A DNA stretch of 64,000 nucleotides, from positions 186,001 to 250,000 of the forward strand of contig NZ_JAKZAJ010000003.1 in NCBI RefSeq assembly GCF_023156285.1, given 5' to 3'. Origin of the DNA: Marinobacter koreensis. Lineage in GTDB: Bacteria > Pseudomonadota > Gammaproteobacteria > Pseudomonadales > Oleiphilaceae. The position numbers were made by a program, and so were the translations under genes. The notes beneath the pieces were generated by a model. The model was not told where the DNA came from. It worked only from the letters and a program-made list of their open reading frames with translations, and searched no databases. This document shows, one piece after another, positions 33,454-45,415 of this stretch (position 1 is the stretch's first letter; every line of letters begins with the position of its first letter).

Positions 33454-34155
33454 ATGAAAAGCACCAAGACTTTTTTCAGAAAAGACGCCCTCGCCACCAG
33501 TTGTCTGGTTGCGTTGCTGGTCATGCTACAGGGCTGTGCGGCGGTGAGCCGGGAACGGGCGAAACCGGATGATCCGGCCTATGCACCGGTACAACCCCAG
33601 GCAATGATGCAGCGGGATCCGAACTCGGGCGCCATCTTCCAGACGTCCCGGAATTACAACTTCTACGGTGACACCACCGCACTGAATGTCGGAGATGTGC
33701 TGACGGTGACCCTGCGGGAATCCACCCAGGCAAGCAAGGCCTCCGATACCAGTATCAAGAAGGACAACAAGATCACGCTGCCGAATCCGACCATTCTTGG
33801 AAAAAGCAATTTCGGCATCAATACCGATCTGAACAATAAGCGGGATTTCCAGGGCCAGGCTTCGGCCGATCAGAGCAACAGTCTGGCCGGCAACATTACG
33901 GTTACCGTCACGGAAGTACTCCCCAATGGCATTCTGAAGGTGCGGGGGGAAAAGTGGCTTTCTCTCACCAATGGGAAAGAGTACATCCGCCTGACCGGAC
34001 TGGTTCGCCCCCAGGATATCCAGCCGAACAACACGGTGGCTTCCAACCGGATTGCCGACGCGCGGATCGCTTACGGTGGCACTGGCGATCTCGATCAGTC
34101 CAACCGGATGGGTTGGGTGGCCCGGTTCTTCAACAGTGAGTGGTGGCCGCTATGA
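33454..34155 (+). CDS. flgH: FlgH, flagellar L-ring lipoprotein
   Basis: A 233-residue outer-membrane lipoprotein with a lipobox (MLQGC) near residue 28. Conserved segments are [29 protein letters not shown] and ANEKWL-type [30 protein letters not shown], and the end is the usual [14 protein letters not shown]. It builds the L ring bushing in the outer membrane. Its stop overlaps the start of flgI by 4 bases. Confidence 0.96.
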   Translation: MKSTKTFFRKDALATSCLVALLVMLQGCAAVSRERAKPDDPAYAPVQPQAMMQRDPNSGAIFQTSRNYNFYGDTTALNVGDVLTVTLRESTQASKASDTSIKKDNKITLPNPTILGKSNFGINTDLNNKRDFQGQASADQSNSLAGNITVTVTEVLPNGILKVRGEKWLSLTNGKEYIRLTGLVRPQDIQPNNTVASNRIADARIAYGGTGDLDQSNRMGWVARFFNSEWWPL

Positions 34156-35252
34156 AGGGTTTGCGTAACCTGACGTTGTTTGTCGTGCTGGGTTGCCTCG
34201 TCGCGGCGCCGGTGATGGCCGATCGCCTGAAGGATCTGGCGCGCATCAAGGGTGTGCGGAACAACCAGCTTGTGGGCTATGGCCTCGTGGTGGGGCTGGA
34301 TGGAACCGGGGATTCTGCTCCGTTCACCAACCAGACCTTCCGGAACATGATGAACCAGTTCGGCATTACCCTGCCGGACGGCGTGAATCCGAGCGCCGAC
34401 AACGTTGCCGCAGTCACCATCAGCGCCACCTTGCCGCCTTTTGCCAAGCGCGGTCAGGAAATCGACATTACCGTGAATTCCATCGGCAACGCCAAAAGCC
34501 TGCGTGGCGGGACCCTGCTGATGACTCCGTTGAAGGGTGCGGATGGACAGATCTATGCCATGGCGCAAGGCAGCCTGGTGGTTGGTGGCTTCGGTGCAGA
34601 GGGCAAGGACGGTTCGCGAATTACCGTCAATATTCCCAGCGTGGGCCGTATTCCCAATGGGGCCACGATTGAGCGGGAGGTGGCCTCGCCATTCAACTCC
34701 GGCGATACGATCACGTTCAACCTGATGCAGCCGGACTTCACCACTGCCCGCAGAGTCGTGGAAGCCATCAACGGCAAGCTGGGTCCGGACATGGCTTACG
34801 CCCATGACGCGACTTCGGTTTCGGTTCGGGCACCACGGGATCCCTCGCAGCGCGTGAGCTTCCTGTCGATCCTGGAAAACATCGAAGTCGACCCGGCAGA
34901 AGAGGCCGCGAAAGTGGTGATCAACAGTCGCACCGGAACCATTGTGGTAGGCCAGAACGTGCAGGTCAGCCCGGCGGCGATAACCCACGGTAGCCTGACG
35001 GTTACTATCCAGGAAAACCCGAATGTCAGTCAGCCGAATCCCTTGTCGGGCGGCCAGACAGCGGTGCAGCAGGACACCCAGATTGCGGTGACTCAGGAGC
35101 CGGCTCACATGTTCAAGTTTGGCCCCGCCGTTACGCTGAACGAGGTGGTCCAGGCGGTGAACCAGGTTGGCGCCGCGCCCGGGGACGTCATGGCAATCCT
35201 GGAAGCGCTCAAGCAGGCCGGTGCACTTCGCGCCGAGCTGATTGTGATCTAG
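34152..35252 (+). CDS. flgI: FlgI, flagellar P-ring protein
   Basis: A 366-residue periplasmic protein. A signal peptide ([23 protein letters not shown]) precedes the conserved [31 protein letters not shown] and [31 protein letters not shown]. It forms the P ring around the rod in the peptidoglycan layer. Translation is coupled to flgH through an ATGA overlap. Confidence 0.96.
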   Translation: MKGLRNLTLFVVLGCLVAAPVMADRLKDLARIKGVRNNQLVGYGLVVGLDGTGDSAPFTNQTFRNMMNQFGITLPDGVNPSADNVAAVTISATLPPFAKRGQEIDITVNSIGNAKSLRGGTLLMTPLKGADGQIYAMAQGSLVVGGFGAEGKDGSRITVNIPSVGRIPNGATIEREVASPFNSGDTITFNLMQPDFTTARRVVEAINGKLGPDMAYAHDATSVSVRAPRDPSQRVSFLSILENIEVDPAEEAAKVVINSRTGTIVVGQNVQVSPAAITHGSLTVTIQENPNVSQPNPLSGGQTAVQQDTQIAVTQEPAHMFKFGPAVTLNEVVQAVNQVGAAPGDVMAILEALKQAGALRAELIVI

Positions 35253-35261
35253 GGGGCGGCC

Positions 35262-36281
35262 ATGCAGGACTATCAGCTTCAGCAGGCTCAGGTTTACACG
35301 GATTTCAAGGGATTGAATGCCCTGAAAACCGAATCCCATACCGACAAGAAGGCCGCCCTTGTGCAGGTCGCCAAGCAGTTCGAAAGCCTGTTTCTTTCGG
35401 AAATGCTCAAGTCCATGCGCAAGGCCGGAGAGGCGTTTTCCGAGGGTAACTACCTGAACAGTCAGCAATCCAAGTTCTATCGGGATATGTTCGACAGCCA
35501 ATTGAGTCTGACCATGGCGGGCAACCAGGGTACCGGGCTGGCGGATGCGCTGGTGTCCCAGTTGAGCCGGCAGATCCCGGGCATGGGCGCAGACGGCCAG
35601 ACGTTGCCGGGTCACAAGACCTCGCTGGCGGACTACGACCGCAGTCTGCCGGTGTTGTCGCGCAAGTTGCCGGAGCAGCTGGCGAGGGTCGACAAGGTGG
35701 CAGCGGAAGAGGCAACCGCTTCAGATAACCCGAAGGTCGAGGCAGCGGACGGTCACCCGCTTCCGGAGACCTTCGATTCACCGGAAGCCTTTGTGAAAAC
35801 CCTGTTGCCGATTGCCCAGCGAGCTGCTGGCGACAGTGGCATTGATCCGCGCCTGATGGTCGCCCAGGCAGCACTCGAGACCGGGTGGGGCCGCCATATG
35901 ATCAAGGGCGATGGCGATCAGCCGAGCTTTAACCTCTTTGGTATCAAAGCGGATCAGCGCTGGCAGGGTGACTCGGTCAGAATCACCACCACCGAGTATC
36001 GCGCCGGCCTGCCGATGAAGGAAAAGGCGGATTTCCGGGCGTACGACGGGTACGAGGACAGCTTCCGCGATTACGTCGATTTCCTGAAATCCAATCCCCG
36101 CTACCGGGATGTACTGGCGGTGGCGGATCAGCCCAGGGAGTTCGCACACCGCTTGCAGCAGGCCGGATACGCGACCGATCCGGAATACGGCAACAAGATT
36201 CACAACATTATGGGCCGTGATGGCCTGATGACCGCCGCCATGGGTAACGGCGCCCGGACTGACGACGGATTTGAGGAGTAA
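35262..36281 (+). CDS. flgJ: FlgJ, rod-cap protein with peptidoglycan hydrolase domain
   Basis: A 339-residue dual-domain protein. The N-terminal part (about 25-110) is the rod-binding domain (VAKQFESLFLSEMLKSMRKA). The C-terminal half (about 170-325) is a glucosaminidase (LMVAQAALETGWGRHMI), with the catalytic glutamate in ETGWG. It caps the growing rod and opens a hole in the peptidoglycan. The linker between the domains is long and charged. Confidence 0.95.
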   Translation: MQDYQLQQAQVYTDFKGLNALKTESHTDKKAALVQVAKQFESLFLSEMLKSMRKAGEAFSEGNYLNSQQSKFYRDMFDSQLSLTMAGNQGTGLADALVSQLSRQIPGMGADGQTLPGHKTSLADYDRSLPVLSRKLPEQLARVDKVAAEEATASDNPKVEAADGHPLPETFDSPEAFVKTLLPIAQRAAGDSGIDPRLMVAQAALETGWGRHMIKGDGDQPSFNLFGIKADQRWQGDSVRITTTEYRAGLPMKEKADFRAYDGYEDSFRDYVDFLKSNPRYRDVLAVADQPREFAHRLQQAGYATDPEYGNKIHNIMGRDGLMTAAMGNGARTDDGFEE

Positions 36282-36286
36282 CGGTT

Positions 36287-38329
36287 ATGGCAGGCCTGAT
36301 CAATATCGGTCTCACCGGGATTCTCGGTCACCAGACCGCGCTGAATACCACCGGTAACAACATTACCAATGCCAATACGCCGGGCTACAGCCGGCAGGAA
36401 GTGCTGTTTGAAACGCAGCCGGCGCAACGCACCGGTGCCGGCAGTATTGGCAGCGGCGTCAACGTGGCGGATGTGCGGAGGTTGGCAAACGAATATCTGA
36501 CACAGCAGATACGTGAGGATTCATCCCTTGCCGGAGAACAGGAAGCGTTGAATTCAGAGCTGACGAGGCTCGACAACCTGCTCGGGGGCGAATCGACGGG
36601 CCTAAGTGATGCGCTCAACAATTTCTTCGCTGCTCTCCAGAATGCGGCGGAGGATCCTACCTCCTTGCCCCAGCGCCATATGGTGATCAGCGAGGGACAG
36701 CAGGTCGTAAACCGGTTCCAGGGGCTGAATGAAGAACTGATTCAGCAGCGTGAATCGGTTAAGACCCAGATGCAGCAGGGGGCGAAGGATGCCAACTCAC
36801 TCCTAAAGAGCATTGCGGACCTGAACCTGGCGATTTCCGAATCACCAGGGCTGGCACAGGGCAAAATGCCCAATGATCTTCTGGATCAGCGGGATGAGAA
36901 ACTTAAGCAGTTATCGGAACTGGTGAGCATCAAGGTCACTGAAGTTGAAGGTAGCCAGGTGAATGTATCGCTGTCCAATGGTCTCGCGCTGGTGGTGGGT
37001 AACAATGCGGCTACGTTCGGTACCGGTGAGAATGCGGAGGACCCGACACGCCTGGAGTTTACCCTCAAAGCGGGTGACCGCACTCTGGTCGTGGATGATC
37101 AGATTACTGGCGGCAAGCTGGGAGGCCTGCGTCGCTTCGAGAAAGAAGGGTTGCAGTCAGCGTTTGAAGATCTCGGCCGGGTGGCGTTGGCACTGTCGTC
37201 TGCCATCAATCACCAACATGAAATCGGTATGGACCTGGAGGGCGACCTCGGAGGGCTGTTCTTCAATGATATCAACGATATGGCGGCGCAGAGCAGTCGG
37301 GTGGTTGCCAATGGCAATAATCAGTCCCCTCAAAACACTCAGCTGGCGGTTGAAATTACCGATGCGGCGGCATTGGAAGGTGGCACCTGGACACTCCAGT
37401 TTGGAAATAGCGGCAGTTACGAGCTAATTGACGATGCCACTGGCGAAACGGTGAAGCAGGGGCGTCTGCCCGATACGCCATTGGCAGAAATTAACATGCC
37501 GGGTTTCAATATCCGGTATGAAAGCGGGGATATTAATGCCGGTGACAAGTTCCTGATTCAGCCGAGCCGAAACGCGGCGGCAAACATGGGGATGGAGATC
37601 CGTCGAGAAGAGGATGTTGCACTGGCCAGCCCGATCAAGTCCTTAACTGGTGAAAATAAGGGAACGGGCATAATCAGTCAGGGCACGATGCTTAATGTTC
37701 GAAGCCCGGCGACAAACGCACTCCTCCCCGGGTTCACTCAGCAGCGAGATCTTGCGAACGGACCTCTGACAGTCAGCTTTGAGGAAAAAAGCCCTCCCGA
37801 CCCAAACGTATGGTTAGTGCTTAGGGTTGAAGACAAAGATGGTAACGCGCTCGTAAACAAAGAATTAGATCCGTCGCTAAAAGGACAGGAGATTCCTGTT
37901 TTTAGTGACGATTTCGGCGCAGGAGATTCTTACCAGGGGTACCAATTCAAGATTTCCGGAGAGCCCGAGCCGGGTGACTCCTTCACTATCGATTTTAACG
38001 CAGGTGGTGTGTCTGATAACCGGAACGCTCAGTTCCTCGCTGCGCTCGGCACAGCCAATACTATGAATAGTGGCAGTCAGAGCTTTGCAGAGGGTTATGC
38101 AGGCCTCGTCGAGGACGTGGGTGTCAAAACCCGGCAGAGTCAGCTGGACCTGGAAGCCGGAAAAACCCTTCTGGAGCAGTCAACGAATCAGCGGGAATCG
38201 ATGTCGGGTGTCAACCTCGACGAAGAGGCCGGCAAGCTGATTCAGTTCCAGGCGGCTTACAACGCGTCTGCCAAGGTGATCTCGGTGGGCCAGGATTTGT
38301 TCAACACATTGCTGCAGAGCTTCCGTTAA
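36287..38329 (+). CDS. flgK: FlgK, hook-filament junction protein 1, long form
   Basis: A 680-residue junction protein, longer than the roughly 550 residues of E. coli FlgK. The N-terminal ALNTTGNNITNANTPGYSRQEV and the C-terminal SGVNLDEEAGKLIQFQAAYNASAKVISVGQDLFNTLLQSFR segments are typical. The central variable domains are enlarged, and bases about 37650-37990 are AT-rich compared with the ends. It joins the hook to the filament. Starts 6 bases after flgJ. Confidence 0.95.
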   Translation: MAGLINIGLTGILGHQTALNTTGNNITNANTPGYSRQEVLFETQPAQRTGAGSIGSGVNVADVRRLANEYLTQQIREDSSLAGEQEALNSELTRLDNLLGGESTGLSDALNNFFAALQNAAEDPTSLPQRHMVISEGQQVVNRFQGLNEELIQQRESVKTQMQQGAKDANSLLKSIADLNLAISESPGLAQGKMPNDLLDQRDEKLKQLSELVSIKVTEVEGSQVNVSLSNGLALVVGNNAATFGTGENAEDPTRLEFTLKAGDRTLVVDDQITGGKLGGLRRFEKEGLQSAFEDLGRVALALSSAINHQHEIGMDLEGDLGGLFFNDINDMAAQSSRVVANGNNQSPQNTQLAVEITDAAALEGGTWTLQFGNSGSYELIDDATGETVKQGRLPDTPLAEINMPGFNIRYESGDINAGDKFLIQPSRNAAANMGMEIRREEDVALASPIKSLTGENKGTGIISQGTMLNVRSPATNALLPGFTQQRDLANGPLTVSFEEKSPPDPNVWLVLRVEDKDGNALVNKELDPSLKGQEIPVFSDDFGAGDSYQGYQFKISGEPEPGDSFTIDFNAGGVSDNRNAQFLAALGTANTMNSGSQSFAEGYAGLVEDVGVKTRQSQLDLEAGKTLLEQSTNQRESMSGVNLDEEAGKLIQFQAAYNASAKVISVGQDLFNTLLQSFR

Positions 38330-38360
38330 TGGCACCGCTCAGGGTGCGAGGTGACGACGT

Positions 38361-39590
38361 ATGAATCGGATCTCATCACAACAGGTGTTTTCCGGCGGCA
38401 TCAACCGCCTCCAGGATCTGAATACGACGCTGAACAAAACTCAGCAACAGATCTCAACTGGCAAGAAGGTCAACCAGCCTTCGGACGATCCCGTGGCGGC
38501 TGCGCGAATCCTGAAGCTGGATCAGGAGGTCAAGCGCATCGAAACCTATCAGCGAAATGCGGATCTGGCTGACAATCGCTTGCAACAGGAAGAGAGCGCG
38601 CTGAGCAGCTCCGTTGATATCATTCAACGGATTCGCGAGTTGACGGTCCAGGCGGGCAACGGCGCTCTTTCGGTAAACGATCGCCAGTCGATCTCCGCCG
38701 AATTACGGGAGCGGATTGATCAGCTGGCGGATGTCACCAATACCCAGGATGCGTCGGGAGAGTACATCTTCAGTGGTTTCCAGGGGCATCAGCCTGCGTT
38801 TGTGAAGGAGGCTGACGGAACCTGGAGTTATAATGGCGACGAGGGCCAGCGGGTACTTGAGATTGATGACGGTGTTACCGTGCCGATTAGCGATCCTGGC
38901 AAGGGAATTTTCGTGGATGTTCCCAGAGCCATAACGGTCAAAGACTTTGTTCCGGGCACCGCGGGCGTGACTGATGGTTATATTTCGGACCTTTCCCTGG
39001 ACAATGCGCAATCTCTGCGAACAGCGTTTGAGCCGCGAGTGCCTGATGATCTGACGGTTTCCGTTGTAAACCCAAGTGGCGAACTGAAGATAACCGCGAA
39101 TGCTGGAGCGTTGGATTTAACGCCGGCTCCGCCTCCGACTGTTGGTCAGGCGTTTGAGGTGGCAGGTGTGTCGATGACTGTCAAGGGCGCATCGGACGGC
39201 GATACCTTTACAATCGGAGTCAACGACAAGCAATCGGTTTTTGCTTCCATCGAAAATTTGATCGCGGGGATGGACAGCATTGATAAAACGACGCCCAAAG
39301 GCCAGGCCGCCTACGACTCATTGATTGCCGAGTCGTTGGCTAATCTGGATAACGCTCAGGAAAGTATCACGCTCAAGCAAACGGAGCTGGGTGGCCGGAT
39401 GAATGCTGTGGAATCCACGAAAGGATTCCTGGAGGATTCAGCCGTCTACTCCAAGGATATCCGCTCCCAGCTCGAGGACGTCGATTATGCCGAGGCGATC
39501 AGCAATCTGAGTTTCCAGAGCTTCGTGCTTCAGGCGGCTCAGCAGTCGTTCGCACAGGTCTCACGTCTGTCGCTGTTTGACCGACTCTGA
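38361..39590 (+). CDS. flgL: FlgL, hook-filament junction protein 3
   Basis: A 409-residue junction protein. The flagellin-like N-terminus (QQVFSGGINRLQDLNTTLNKTQQQISTGKKVNQPSDDPVAAARIL) and C-terminus (AISNLSFQSFVLQAAQQSFAQVSRLSLFDRL) are intact. The middle (about 150-300) is a longer variable insert than in E. coli FlgL. It is the last gene of the flagellar block; a hairpin and a tRNA gene follow, so the cluster ends here. Confidence 0.94.
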   Translation: MNRISSQQVFSGGINRLQDLNTTLNKTQQQISTGKKVNQPSDDPVAAARILKLDQEVKRIETYQRNADLADNRLQQEESALSSSVDIIQRIRELTVQAGNGALSVNDRQSISAELRERIDQLADVTNTQDASGEYIFSGFQGHQPAFVKEADGTWSYNGDEGQRVLEIDDGVTVPISDPGKGIFVDVPRAITVKDFVPGTAGVTDGYISDLSLDNAQSLRTAFEPRVPDDLTVSVVNPSGELKITANAGALDLTPAPPPTVGQAFEVAGVSMTVKGASDGDTFTIGVNDKQSVFASIENLIAGMDSIDKTTPKGQAAYDSLIAESLANLDNAQESITLKQTELGGRMNAVESTKGFLEDSAVYSKDIRSQLEDVDYAEAISNLSFQSFVLQAAQQSFAQVSRLSLFDRL

Positions 39591-39601
39591 TGGTTGATGA
39601 A

Positions 39602-39621
39602 TGCGGGCTGTGATGCCCGCA
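39602..39621 (+). terminator. Hairpin after flgL
   Basis: TGCGGGC pairs with GCCCGCA around a short loop 12 bases after the flgL stop. The T-tract that follows is weak (ATAAGTTATTGC), so termination may be partial. Confidence 0.5.
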
Positions 39622-39628
39622 TAAGTTA

Positions 39629-39656
39629 TTGCTTTCGCGAACGACGTCAGTATAAT
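39629..39656 (+). promoter_or_regulatory. Sigma-70-type promoter of tRNA-Leu
   Basis: A -35-like TTGCTT and a perfect -10 TATAAT are 16 bases apart, with the tRNA starting 18 bases after the -10. The region between is GC-rich, as in stable RNA promoters. Confidence 0.6.
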
Positions 39657-39673
39657 CGCCCACACTCTCCGAT

Positions 39674-39760
39674 GGCGGCGTGGTGAAATTGGTAGACACG
39701 ACGGATTCAAAATCCGTTGGGGTAAAACCCGTGGCGGTTCGAGTCCGCCCGCCGCTACCA
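39674..39760 (+). tRNA. tRNA-Leu (anticodon CAA)
   Basis: An 87-nucleotide class II tRNA. The acceptor stem GGCGGCG pairs with CGCCGCT (one G-U pair), followed by A and an encoded CCA. The D-arm contains GAAATTGGTAGAC, the anticodon stem ACGGA/TCCGT frames the loop TTCAAAA with anticodon CAA, a variable arm follows, and the T-loop is TTCGAGT. It reads UUG codons. Confidence 0.97.
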
Positions 39761-39794
39761 CCTTCTTTCCTGCAGTTGCAAAACCAGTCCATCC

Positions 39795-42034
<2,240 letters not shown>

Positions 42035-42064
42035 ACCAACTTAAAAAACCAACGGAGACAGTTA

Positions 42065-42430
42065 ATGAAATCATTGAAGGTACTTATCGCTGCACTGCTG
42101 GGTTTGGCGCCGACACTGGCCTTTGCTCAGAGCGCGGGTGCTCAGGGCGGCATGGGAGTTATCGGTCAGGTGATTTTCTTCGCCGGTTTCATTCTCATTT
42201 TCTACTTCCTGATCTGGCGTCCCCAGTCCAAGCGCGCCAAAGAGCACAAAGCTCTGATGTCCGGCCTCAACAAGGGCGACGAAATCGTTACGTCCGGCGG
42301 TGTTGCTGGCAAGATCACCAAGGTCGCGGATGATTTCATCGTTCTGGAAGTAGCTGACAACGTCGAGATCAAGGTTCAGAAAGTTGCAGTAGCCGCCGCC
42401 CTGCCCAAGGGCACATTGAAGGATATCTGA
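42065..42430 (+). CDS. yajC: YajC, Sec translocon accessory subunit
   Basis: A 121-residue inner-membrane protein with an N-terminal hydrophobic leader, one transmembrane segment (VIFFAGFILIFYFLIWRP) and the conserved cytoplasmic sequence QSKRAKEHKALMSGLNKGDEIVTSGGVAGKI. It associates with SecDF. The gene sits between tgt and secD in the usual gammaproteobacterial order. A GC-rich hairpin (42491-42511) lies between it and secD. Confidence 0.95.
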   Translation: MKSLKVLIAALLGLAPTLAFAQSAGAQGGMGVIGQVIFFAGFILIFYFLIWRPQSKRAKEHKALMSGLNKGDEIVTSGGVAGKITKVADDFIVLEVADNVEIKVQKVAVAAALPKGTLKDI

Positions 42431-42522
42431 TTCCGGCGTCTTACCCGATCCCGGAGCCTGCCTGTCTGATTCTTTCTGGCTGATAACCAAGGCCGGCCTC
42501 TGTGCCGGCTATAAGGGAACCC

Positions 42523-44397
42523 ATGCTGAACAAGTATCCGCTTTGGAAAAACCTGGTTATCCTGATCGCACTCGTGATCGGGATCATCTACGCTCTGCCC
42601 AATCTCTTCCCCGATGACTATGCCATCCAGATCACCGGTGCCAGAAGCAGCACCGAGGTCAACGCCGGCGTGCTGGATCGCGCCGTTCAGGCCTTGAAGG
42701 CGGACGGGATTGAGGTCAAGGACAGCACACTTCAGGAGCGGGATGCCCTGATCCGACTGACCAGTTCCGATGCACAGCTCAAGGCTCGGCCGGCTGTTCA
42801 GCGCGCGCTGGGAGACCAGTATCTGGTGGCACTCAATATGGCGCCGTCCACGCCGGATTGGCTTAGGAACCTGGGTGCCGGTCCGATGAAGCTCGGGCTC
42901 GATCTCCGCGGCGGGGTCCATTTCCTGCTCGAAGTCGATATGGATACCGCGGTTCGTCAGCGACTGGATGCGCTTTCCGGTGAAATCAAACGCCAGTTGC
43001 GGGACGACCGGATCCGGTACCGTGGTGGCGATGTTCAGGGCGACCGTAACATCGTTCTGAGTTTCCGGGACGAGCAGTCGCGGGCCGAAGCGTTTGACCT
43101 GATCAAAAGCCAGTACAATCAGTTTCTCCTTGATCAGAAGACAGACGGTGAAGAGTTCCAGTTGATCCTGGCCCTGACCGAAAAAGAGGTTAAGTCCATC
43201 CGTGACTATGCGCTGGAGCAGAACCTCACCACGATCCGTAACCGGGTAAACGAACTGGGTGTCGCCGAGCCACTGGTTCAGCGCCAGGGCGCCGACCGGA
43301 TTATCGTGGAACTGCCGGGTGTCCAGGACACGGCCCAGGCAAAACGGGTACTTGGCGCAACGGCCAACCTGGAGTTTCGGCTTGAAGCCCGTCCGGATGC
43401 GCCTGCCAGCGAAACAGAAGAGTTCGGTTTCCGTGATAATCCCCAGCGCACGGCTCGCCTCCAGCGGGATGTCATCGTAACCGGTAACAATGTATCCAAC
43501 GCGCAGCAGGCGTTTGACCAGAACGGTCAGCCGCAGGTTAATATCACCCTCGATTCCGTGGGCGGTGACCTGATGAATCGGGCAACCCGGAACGCGGTTG
43601 GTCGCCGGATGGCGGTGCTCTTCATCGAGTACCGGACCGAGACGGAAACCAAGATGGTGGATGGCGAAGAGAAGACCGTCGACAAGCGCGTTGTCGATAA
43701 AGGCATCATCAGTCTCGCCACCATTCAGTCTGCCCTGGGCAGCAGTTTCCGTATTACCGGTCTGGATTCCATTCCGGAGGCGTCGGAACTGGCGCTGTTG
43801 CTGCGTGCGGGTGCTCTGGCAGCTCCGATGTACTTTGTCCAGGAGCGTACCATCGGGCCGAGCCTCGGACAGCAGAACATCGACGCCGGTGTCGCATCTG
43901 CCGGCCTGGGCTTCCTGTTGGTGCTGATCTACATGGCCGCCTACTACCGGGTGTTCGGTCTGATCGCCAATGTCGCGCTCACCCTGAACCTGGTTTTGCT
44001 GATCGCCTGTATGTCGATTCTGTCCGCCACGCTGACCCTTCCGGGTATCGCAGGTATTGTTCTGACCGTGGGTATGGCTGTTGACGCCAACGTGCTGATA
44101 TTCGAGCGAATACGTGAAGAGCTTAAAGCTGGCGCGCCGCCTCAGCTGGCCATTAATTCCGGTTATTCCCGGGCCTTTGTCTCGATCTTTGACGCCAACG
44201 TAACGACCTTGCTGGTCGCGGTGATCCTGTTTGCCATGGGCTCCGGTCCGGTCAAGGGCTTCGCCGTGACACTGAGCATCGGTATCCTTACGTCCATGTT
44301 CTCCGGGCTGATGATCAGTCGCGCAATCGTAAACCTCGTATACGGCGGCCGGAGACTCGAAAAACTCTCAATTGGAGGGAAGCTGGCAAATGTCTGA
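42523..44397 (+). CDS. secD: SecD, protein-export membrane protein
   Basis: A 624-residue RND-superfamily subunit that uses the proton gradient to pull secretory proteins out of the translocon. After an N-terminal membrane segment (WKNLVILIALVIGIIYALPNLF) come the periplasmic P1 domain, with the D1 motif GLDLRGGVHFLLEVD, and the six-helix C-terminal membrane region with LPGIAGIVLTVGMAVDANVLIFERIREE. The ATG at 42523 follows an AAGGGA site. It overlaps secF by 8 bases. Confidence 0.97.
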   Translation: MLNKYPLWKNLVILIALVIGIIYALPNLFPDDYAIQITGARSSTEVNAGVLDRAVQALKADGIEVKDSTLQERDALIRLTSSDAQLKARPAVQRALGDQYLVALNMAPSTPDWLRNLGAGPMKLGLDLRGGVHFLLEVDMDTAVRQRLDALSGEIKRQLRDDRIRYRGGDVQGDRNIVLSFRDEQSRAEAFDLIKSQYNQFLLDQKTDGEEFQLILALTEKEVKSIRDYALEQNLTTIRNRVNELGVAEPLVQRQGADRIIVELPGVQDTAQAKRVLGATANLEFRLEARPDAPASETEEFGFRDNPQRTARLQRDVIVTGNNVSNAQQAFDQNGQPQVNITLDSVGGDLMNRATRNAVGRRMAVLFIEYRTETETKMVDGEEKTVDKRVVDKGIISLATIQSALGSSFRITGLDSIPEASELALLLRAGALAAPMYFVQERTIGPSLGQQNIDAGVASAGLGFLLVLIYMAAYYRVFGLIANVALTLNLVLLIACMSILSATLTLPGIAGIVLTVGMAVDANVLIFERIREELKAGAPPQLAINSGYSRAFVSIFDANVTTLLVAVILFAMGSGPVKGFAVTLSIGILTSMFSGLMISRAIVNLVYGGRRLEKLSIGGKLANV

Positions 44398-45340
44398 TCA
44401 GGATAAGAAGCCATTTGATTTCATGGGGCTGCGTAAAGCGGCTTCCATTCTCTCCATCTCGCTGCTGGTAATCTCCATCGTTTTACTGGCTGTTCGTGGT
44501 CTGAATCTGGGCATGGACTTTACCGGCGGCACCTCTGTGGAGCTGGAGTATGCCCAGGCGCCGTCTCTTGATGAGGTTCGAGCGACGCTGGAGCAGTCCG
44601 GATTCGACAACTTTGTGGTGCAGAACTTCGGCTCGGACACCACGGTGCTGATCCGTCTTGCCGAGGCGGGAAATAACCAGTTGGCTGAACGAGTGACCGA
44701 GGCCCTGAAGGCTGGTGGTGACAAGCTGGATCTGGTCAGTTCGGAGTTCATCGGTTCCCAGGTGGGTGAGCAGCTTAAAGAGGACAGTGGACTGGGTCTT
44801 CTGCTCGCACTTGCGGTGGTCCTGATTTACGTCGGTATGCGATTCCAGTTCAAGTTCGGCATTGCGTCCGTGTTGCCACTGGCTCACGACGTCATCATCG
44901 TGCTCGGCGTTTTTGCGTTGTTCCAGTGGACCTTTGATCTGACAGTGCTTGCCGCGCTGTTGGCGATTATCGGTTATTCACTGAACGACACAATTATCGT
45001 TGCCGACCGCATCCGTGAAAATTTCCGGAAAATGCGGGTGGGTTCGGCCTGGGATATCATCAACGTATCGGTTCATCAGACCATCGGCCGTACAATCAAC
45101 ACCTCGGGAACAACCCTGATGGTGCTGTTCGCGCTGTACCTGTTCGGTGGCGAGGCGATCAATAACTTCGCACTGGCACTGATCATCGGTATTGTTGTGG
45201 GTACCTATTCTTCGATCTATGTCGCCGCCAACCTGCTGATGGTTTTCCGGGTCTCCCGGGAAGACATGCTCCTGCCAGTGAAGGAAGGAGCCGCGGGAGA
45301 AGAAGACGAAGAGCCGCCGGAATGGCTGAACCGGATGTGA
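44390..45340 (+). CDS. secF: SecF, protein-export membrane protein
   Basis: A 316-residue partner of SecD with six predicted membrane segments. The D1-like motif is GLNLGMDFTGGTSVELEY, and the D4-type motif is GYSLNDTIIVADRIRENFR, followed by TSGTTLMVLFALYLFGGEAI. Translation is coupled to secD through an overlapping start. A strong bidirectional terminator follows. Confidence 0.97.
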   Translation: MSDQDKKPFDFMGLRKAASILSISLLVISIVLLAVRGLNLGMDFTGGTSVELEYAQAPSLDEVRATLEQSGFDNFVVQNFGSDTTVLIRLAEAGNNQLAERVTEALKAGGDKLDLVSSEFIGSQVGEQLKEDSGLGLLLALAVVLIYVGMRFQFKFGIASVLPLAHDVIIVLGVFALFQWTFDLTVLAALLAIIGYSLNDTIIVADRIRENFRKMRVGSAWDIINVSVHQTIGRTINTSGTTLMVLFALYLFGGEAINNFALALIIGIVVGTYSSIYVAANLLMVFRVSREDMLLPVKEGAAGEEDEEPPEWLNRM

Positions 45341-45352
45341 TGTAACCGGCCA

Positions 45353-45390
45353 CAAAAAAACCGCCACTCGATGAGTTGGCGGTTTTTTTT
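45353..45390. terminator. Bidirectional rho-independent terminator between secF and suhB-like gene
   Basis: ACCGCCACT pairs with AGTTGGCGGT around a short loop, flanked by eight A residues on one side and eight T residues on the other, so it serves both converging operons. Confidence 0.93.
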
Positions 45391-45415
45391 ATGCCTGTTT
45401 GCTGTTGGCAGTGCC

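Noticed and set aside
34095..35615. 506-codon minus-strand frame across flgI and flgJ
   Set aside because: Antisense of two clear flagellar genes, with no start signal.
42491..42511. GC-rich hairpin between yajC and secD as a terminator
   Set aside because: There is no T-tract, and secD is expected to be in the same operon; an mRNA processing or pausing role is possible but unsupported.
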